This document shows, piece after piece, positions 6,399 through 10,320 of a DNA stretch of 10,320 nt; the stretch's first letter is position 1, and the number at the start of each line of letters is the position of its first letter. The DNA is taken from contig CAZAZP010000027.1 in the NCBI GenBank assembly GCA_964489695.1, positions 1 to 10,320 of the forward strand, in the 5' to 3' direction. Source of the stretch: CAYUXU01 sp964489695. Its GTDB lineage: Bacteria; Bacillota_I; Bacilli_A; Erysipelotrichales; Erysipelotrichaceae. Both the position numbers and the translations under genes were made by a program. The notes beneath the pieces were generated by a model, which was given only the letters and a program-made list of their open reading frames with translations, was not told the origin of the DNA and searched no databases.

Positions 6399-8239
6399 TA
6401 ATTATAACTATCTTGATCTAACTCTGATAAATCAATCGTCTCTTTTTTAAGAGGTGCTTTACTTTCTACATCCATCTCTTGTTTTTGTAGCTCATACATT
6501 TGATAGTAATTACCTTTTAATGCTAATAACTGCTCATGAGTACCCCGCTCAATGATTTCTCCCGCTTTTATCACGAGAATTTGATTAGCGTCTTTGATAG
6601 TCGATAAGCGGTGCGCAATCGCAATTGTGGTGCGACCTTGACGCATCTTCGCTAAACCAGCTTGAATGAGCGCTTCTGTTTCCGAGTCAATATTCGCGGT
6701 CGCTTCATCTAAAATCAAAATTCTTGGATCAGTGACGATTGTTCGAGCAAAGGCAAGTAGTTGTTTTTGGCCAGTAGAGAACGCTGCTCCCCGTTCAACG
6801 ACTTGATGATCATAAGTATTAGGTAACTGGTTAATAAAACTATCAGCTTGCACAAACTCACAAGCGGCTTCAACTTCTTCTAAGGTAATAGCTTGATTTA
6901 ATAAGCGAATATTATCAGCGATACTCCCAAAATAAATAAAGGGATCTTGTAAAACTAGACTCATTTTTTGGCGTAATTCAGCCATTGGAAAACTTCGGAT
7001 GTCCTGGTCATCAATTAAGACTTGACCACTTTGAAATTCATAAAAACGCATAATTACATTAATAATCGAACTCTTTCCACTACCAGTATGACCCACTAAA
7101 GCCACCGTTTCCCCTGGATTAACCACAAAAGAGATATCCTTTAAAACTGGATTTTTTTCATCATATGCGAAGGTTACGTGCTTAAATTCTATTTTTGCTT
7201 GGGTAATTTTGGCGTTCGCGTTCGCAGTTGGTTGGGGTGCGATTCCGGGGTGATCTAAAATATTAAAGACCCGGGCACTTGAAACAATGGCTTGTTGGTA
7301 AATTTCTAAACGATCCATGACGTTAAAAATCGGTTCGTATAGACGATAAATATAATCCACAAACAACATAACTAAGCCAGCTGTAATCGCCCCAGTAAAA
7401 GAAGCAATCCCCGAATAGATTAAAACACTAGCTAAGGTTAAGGCAGTTAGTAAATGTATAACAGGATAAAGTAAAATCCCATTTAAGCGTAGATTTTTCA
7501 TTTGGCTTGCTAAATATTCTTGGCTGGTAGTTTGAAATTCTCCAATCGTCCGTTCTTCTTGATTAAAGATTTGAATAATTCCCATCCCACTAATCGATTC
7601 CGCTAACTTCCGGTTTAATTGGCTTAGCTTTTCCCGCGCAAGCGCATAGTATTTGGTACTGTATTTTTGATATAAGCGTAACACTAAAAAGATAAACGGT
7701 AAAAATGCCATTGAAATTAAAGCTAACGCCACATTAAAATAAAACATGGTCCCAATAATTAAAGTAATCATTAAAATACTACTAAAAACTACCGAAACGA
7801 CACTAACTAACATATCTTGAATCGCATCGGTATCATTAGTAACCCGTGACACTAAACTACCGGCAGGAGTCTGATCAAAATAACGCATCCCCATCCCTTG
7901 CAGTTTAGAGAATAATTCCACCCGAATTAATTGGGTGACCTTATTGCCAATTGCGAAAAATTGATAAGTATAAAGATAACGGAAAAGTGAAAGTAATAAA
8001 GACAAGACAAAAAACAAACCAATTAAAAATGCAATCTCATTTAATTCAAAATTACCCACCTTTAAATGATTATCAATAATTTGTTTTAAAATAATTGGGC
8101 TAGCTAAATCAGCACTGGTGGCTAAGATTAACGTGATTAATGCCCAAACAATCGCTAGTTTTAAATGCTTTAAATAACCTAGTAAGCGTCTTAAAGTTTG
8201 CCATTGAGCTTTCCGGGATAATTTAATTTGTTCTTCCAT
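6398..8239 (-). CDS. Heterodimeric ABC exporter subunit, catalytic Walker B (LmrD/BmrD/TM288-like)
   Basis: A 613-residue type IV ABC half-transporter: six membrane helices (about 28-50, 68-90, 143-167, 169-188, 255-277, 282-305) and a nucleotide-binding domain from about 348. Walker A GHTGSGKS is at 383-390, Q-loop Gln431, Walker B ILILDE (507-512) with catalytic Glu512, and switch His543. The signature is FSTGQ (487-491) rather than LSGGQ. Family knowledge: this half of LmrCD, BmrCD and TM287/288 supplies the working Walker motifs but an altered signature, which faces the partner's degenerate site. It probably exports drugs or other amphipathic molecules across the membrane. The Lys/Glu/Asp-rich tail (about 586-613) extends past the usual fold end. 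The ATG overlaps the upstream subunit's stop by one base (TAATG), with GAGG at 8247-8250, so the two are translationally coupled. Confidence 0.94.
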   Translation of the reverse strand: MEEQIKLSRKAQWQTLRRLLGYLKHLKLAIVWALITLILATSADLASPIILKQIIDNHLKVGNFELNEIAFLIGLFFVLSLLLSLFRYLYTYQFFAIGNKVTQLIRVELFSKLQGMGMRYFDQTPAGSLVSRVTNDTDAIQDMLVSVVSVVFSSILMITLIIGTMFYFNVALALISMAFLPFIFLVLRLYQKYSTKYYALAREKLSQLNRKLAESISGMGIIQIFNQEERTIGEFQTTSQEYLASQMKNLRLNGILLYPVIHLLTALTLASVLIYSGIASFTGAITAGLVMLFVDYIYRLYEPIFNVMDRLEIYQQAIVSSARVFNILDHPGIAPQPTANANAKITQAKIEFKHVTFAYDEKNPVLKDISFVVNPGETVALVGHTGSGKSSIINVIMRFYEFQSGQVLIDDQDIRSFPMAELRQKMSLVLQDPFIYFGSIADNIRLLNQAITLEEVEAACEFVQADSFINQLPNTYDHQVVERGAAFSTGQKQLLAFARTIVTDPRILILDEATANIDSETEALIQAGLAKMRQGRTTIAIAHRLSTIKDANQILVIKAGEIIERGTHEQLLALKGNYYQMYELQKQEMDVESKAPLKKETIDLSELDQDSYN

Positions 8240-9981
8240 TAGTTTACCTCACTAGCTAGTTCTTGTAAGCGGAAGATTTCCGCGTACCAGCCATTTTGGG
8301 CCATCAAGGCCGCGTGATTACCCCGTTCTTTAATCATTCCATGTTCTAAGACTACAATCTCTTGGGCGTGCTGTAAAGCGCTTAAACGATGAGCAATAAT
8401 AATCGTAGTTTTATGTTGTCTTAAGGTTTTTAGATTAGCTAAGATTTGTTCTTCTGTTTTAGCATCTACCGCTGATAACGCATCATCTAAGATCAGACAT
8501 TCTGGATTTAGTAAAATCGCCCGCGCCATCGCAATCCGTTGTTTTTGGCCACCGGATAACGAGACACCTCGTTCACCAATAATGGTGTCATAGCCTTGTT
8601 CAAACCCAATAATATCACTATCGACAGCCGCAATCTTGGCTGCTTGTCTAACTTCAGCTAAACTCGCTTCCATCTTCCCAAACCGGATATTATCCAAAAT
8701 AGTTAAAGAGAATAAAAATGGATCTTGAGGAACATAGCCATAAGCTTGCCGATAAGCATTCACATCATAATCTTTAATTACCTTTTGGCCATATTGAATT
8801 AAGCCTTGTTCGACATCATATTCTCGTAGTAATAGTTTAATAACCGTAGATTTTCCACTACCAGTTTTACCAACTAAACCTAAAGTGGAACCCGCTGCTA
8901 AATGAAAGTTAACGTCAGTCAAATGTACTTCTTCGATTTGATCAGGATAATTAAAGTTTTTTACTTGAAAATCAATATCACCTTGGGGAATGTTGGCGAA
9001 AGCTTCAACTTGATTTTGAATATCAATTGGTTCATTTAGTAATTTCGTAATCCGTTCATATGATACTTGGCCACGTTTTAAGTTATTATACATAAAACCG
9101 ATGGCCATCATTGGCCAGGTTAATTGGTGAATATAATTTATTAAGGTTACAAATTGACCCACACTAATATATTCCTTAATGACATAATAAGTCCCAAAAC
9201 TAAAGGTTAAAATCAGACTAGCCGCGATAATCATAATCACCATGGGATCAAATAAGGCATCATACCTAGTTACGTTTAAGTTTTTTTGGTAAACATCATC
9301 AACTAAGCGCCCAAAGTTTTTAATTTCAGCAGCTTCTTGTCCAAAAGTCTTCGTGACTTTAATTCCATTAATATTTTCCAGCACCCGGTTATTCATTTCA
9401 GAAAAAGCTTCTTGGGCAAGGTTAAAAGATTTATGTAATTTCTTGCTTAAAACTTGCGATCCAATAATTAAAAATGGCATCGGGATAATTGTAATTAGCG
9501 TTAACTTGACATCAATTAAAAGAAACATCGCTAACAAGGTTGCTGTTCCGGAAAACAAAGAATCACAAAGTTGTAAGATTCCGACTCCCGCCACTGCTCT
9601 GACGGATTTTAAATCATGAGTAGCATGAGCCATCAAATCTCCAACTCGATACTGATGATAAAAAGTTGGTGACATTTTAGTAAAATGAGCAAATAGTTCA
9701 TTGCGTAATTGGTTCTCTAAACGATAAGCTGTCCCAAAAATATGAATCCGCCAGATATAGCGTAACAGATATACCAATAACGCAATTCCGATAAATACAC
9801 CAATACCATAAATTAAGTCGGTTGACGTTAAACTTTGGCTACCAATCCGATCAATTAAGTGACCCAAAATCCGAGCGGGAATTAAGTTAACTAGCGATAG
9901 TAAAAAAAGAGCGGAGACTCCGATCACATAAGATTTCTTCTCTTGTTTAATATACCAAAACAAATCACGTAATATTTTCAT
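8239..9981 (-). CDS. Heterodimeric ABC exporter subunit, degenerate Walker B (LmrC/BmrC/TM287-like)
   Basis: A 580-residue half-transporter, first gene of the pair. Six membrane helices (about 17-36, 56-76, 133-155, 158-176, 244-266, 272-296) precede a nucleotide-binding domain from about 335. Walker A GKTGSGKS is at 371-378, Q-loop Gln419, a canonical LSGGQ at 475-479, and switch His531. Walker B reads CLILDD (495-500): Asp500 replaces the catalytic Glu. Paired with the partner, one ATP site is complete (partner Walker A/B plus this LSGGQ) and one is non-hydrolysing (these Walker motifs plus the partner FSTGQ). This is the known design of heterodimeric multidrug exporters. ATG at 9981-9979 has GAGG (9987-9990) five bases upstream. 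A near-consensus promoter lies just upstream. The transported compound cannot be told from the sequence. Confidence 0.94.
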   Translation of the reverse strand: MKILRDLFWYIKQEKKSYVIGVSALFLLSLVNLIPARILGHLIDRIGSQSLTSTDLIYGIGVFIGIALLVYLLRYIWRIHIFGTAYRLENQLRNELFAHFTKMSPTFYHQYRVGDLMAHATHDLKSVRAVAGVGILQLCDSLFSGTATLLAMFLLIDVKLTLITIIPMPFLIIGSQVLSKKLHKSFNLAQEAFSEMNNRVLENINGIKVTKTFGQEAAEIKNFGRLVDDVYQKNLNVTRYDALFDPMVIMIIAASLILTFSFGTYYVIKEYISVGQFVTLINYIHQLTWPMMAIGFMYNNLKRGQVSYERITKLLNEPIDIQNQVEAFANIPQGDIDFQVKNFNYPDQIEEVHLTDVNFHLAAGSTLGLVGKTGSGKSTVIKLLLREYDVEQGLIQYGQKVIKDYDVNAYRQAYGYVPQDPFLFSLTILDNIRFGKMEASLAEVRQAAKIAAVDSDIIGFEQGYDTIIGERGVSLSGGQKQRIAMARAILLNPECLILDDALSAVDAKTEEQILANLKTLRQHKTTIIIAHRLSALQHAQEIVVLEHGMIKERGNHAALMAQNGWYAEIFRLQELASEVN

Positions 9982-10002
9982 GTTTACCTCGCTTAATCTC
10001 TA

Positions 10003-10031
10003 ATTATCAAGCAATCAAGCAAAATTGTCAA
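10003..10031 (-). promoter_or_regulatory. Near-consensus promoter of the ABC exporter operon
   Basis: On the minus strand a perfect TTGACA (10031-10026), an ideal 17-base spacer and GATAAT (10008-10003, five of six). The start point should lie near 9996, giving a leader of about 15 bases. It is the strongest sigma-A type promoter in the window, so either expression is high or a repressor acts on it. Confidence 0.85.
10006..10021. repeat. Tandem 8-bp repeat within the exporter promoter spacer
   Basis: ATCAAGCA occurs twice back to back (10006-10013 and 10014-10021), filling most of the space between the -35 and -10 boxes and touching the -10. It could be a regulator's binding site or a simple duplication. 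Confidence 0.45.
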
Positions 10032-10261
10032 TCAGCTTTAACATGGTTGTGAATTATCTCACGATAACTCTTTAAAGTAAAAAAACAGCTCAACATATAA
10101 GAAATTACTAATTTTATCTAAATAGTTTCAGACAAAAATCAAATAGCTGATACTTTAAGCAAATTGTTAATAAGAAAACCTAAGCAGGTAAATTACTAGT
10201 CTATAGCATAATAAAACTTATTTTTATCTTCTCTTTATTTATATGTTGGGTATTTATGTAC

Positions 10262-10267
10262 TATAAT
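10262..10267 (+). promoter_or_regulatory. -10 box of promoter for the rightmost gene
   Basis: A perfect TATAAT. A weak -35 candidate TTTATA (10238-10243) lies 18 bases upstream. The predicted start near 10274 would fall within or next to the AAGGA ribosome site, so the leader may be short. Confidence 0.5.
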
Positions 10268-10287
10268 TAAATAAGGATAGTGACTTC

Positions 10288-10320
10288 ATGAACGCACAAT
10301 TAAAAGAAATTATTCAAAAT
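10288..10320 (+). CDS. Start of an unidentified gene (partial)
   Basis: ATG at 10288 opens a frame reading MNAQLKEIIQN to the window edge. AAGGA (10273-10277) lies ten bases upstream, somewhat far but acceptable, and a TATAAT lies before it. Eleven residues are too few to identify a family. It is transcribed away from the ABC exporter operon; whether it is related to it cannot be judged. Confidence 0.55.
   Translation, partial: MNAQLKEIIQN

Larger units (their letters stand above)
9982..10287. other. Divergent intergenic region, 306 bp
   Basis: No gene is seen. It holds the exporter promoter at the left and the promoter of the rightmost gene at the right. Between them are a short inverted repeat, TTATC and GATAA (10054-10058 and 10063-10067), about 23 bases upstream of the exporter -35, and a longer split inverted repeat, TTAAAGTA with CAGCT (10072-10079, 10086-10090) against AGCTG with TACTTTAA (10145-10149, 10151-10158). 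The rest is AT-rich and featureless to my reading. Confidence 0.5.

Noticed and set aside
9353..9619. An 88-codon plus-strand ORF
   Set aside because: It lies entirely antisense to the well-supported 580-residue ABC subunit and resembles no family; a shadow frame.

Overview
The window looks like chromosomal DNA of an AT-rich (low-GC) Bacillota. Shine-Dalgarno sites are strong (AGGAGG, GAGG), promoters have clear TATAAT boxes, the code is standard (Trp is TGG; no internal TGA in intact genes), and every recognisable protein belongs to a Gram-positive family. The genus cannot be fixed from this sequence. Most genes lie on the minus strand.

Left part (1-3781, minus strand): the N-terminal part of a multi-pass membrane sensor, probably a 7TM-type histidine kinase, runs off the left edge. 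Upstream of it is a 1021-residue MacB-like ABC ATPase/permease fusion with a very large extracytoplasmic domain. Each gene has its own promoter, but no terminator is visible between them.

Middle (3782-6397): a decayed DegV-family gene (two in-frame stops, a frame change and a large internal deletion), then an intact PAP2 phosphatase of the undecaprenyl-pyrophosphatase (BcrC) type, both on the minus strand. A plus-strand cation diffusion facilitator diverges from PAP2. Its transmembrane metal site (Asn/Asp/Asp/Asp) points to manganese export. Five bases after its stop begins an unannotated 57-codon ORF for a small hydrophobic protein, with its GGAG inside the CDF 3' end. A perfect 12-bp stem terminator separates these from the convergent ABC genes.

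Right part (6398-10320): two overlapping minus-strand genes encode a heterodimeric type IV ABC exporter (LmrCD/BmrCD/TM287-288 type). The first-translated subunit has a degenerate Walker B (Asp for Glu) and the second has a degenerate signature motif, the expected complementary asymmetry. They are driven by a near-consensus promoter. A 306-bp intergenic region follows, and the first 11 codons of a plus-strand gene run off the right edge.

The set (sensor, MacB-like transporter, lipid pyrophosphatase, multidrug exporter, metal exporter) suggests an envelope-defence and efflux neighbourhood, but this is inference from proximity. I see no mobile element, CRISPR array, tRNA, rRNA or phage gene, and no convincing wholly new system. 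The most notable unannotated items are the small CDF-linked ORF and the DegV relic.
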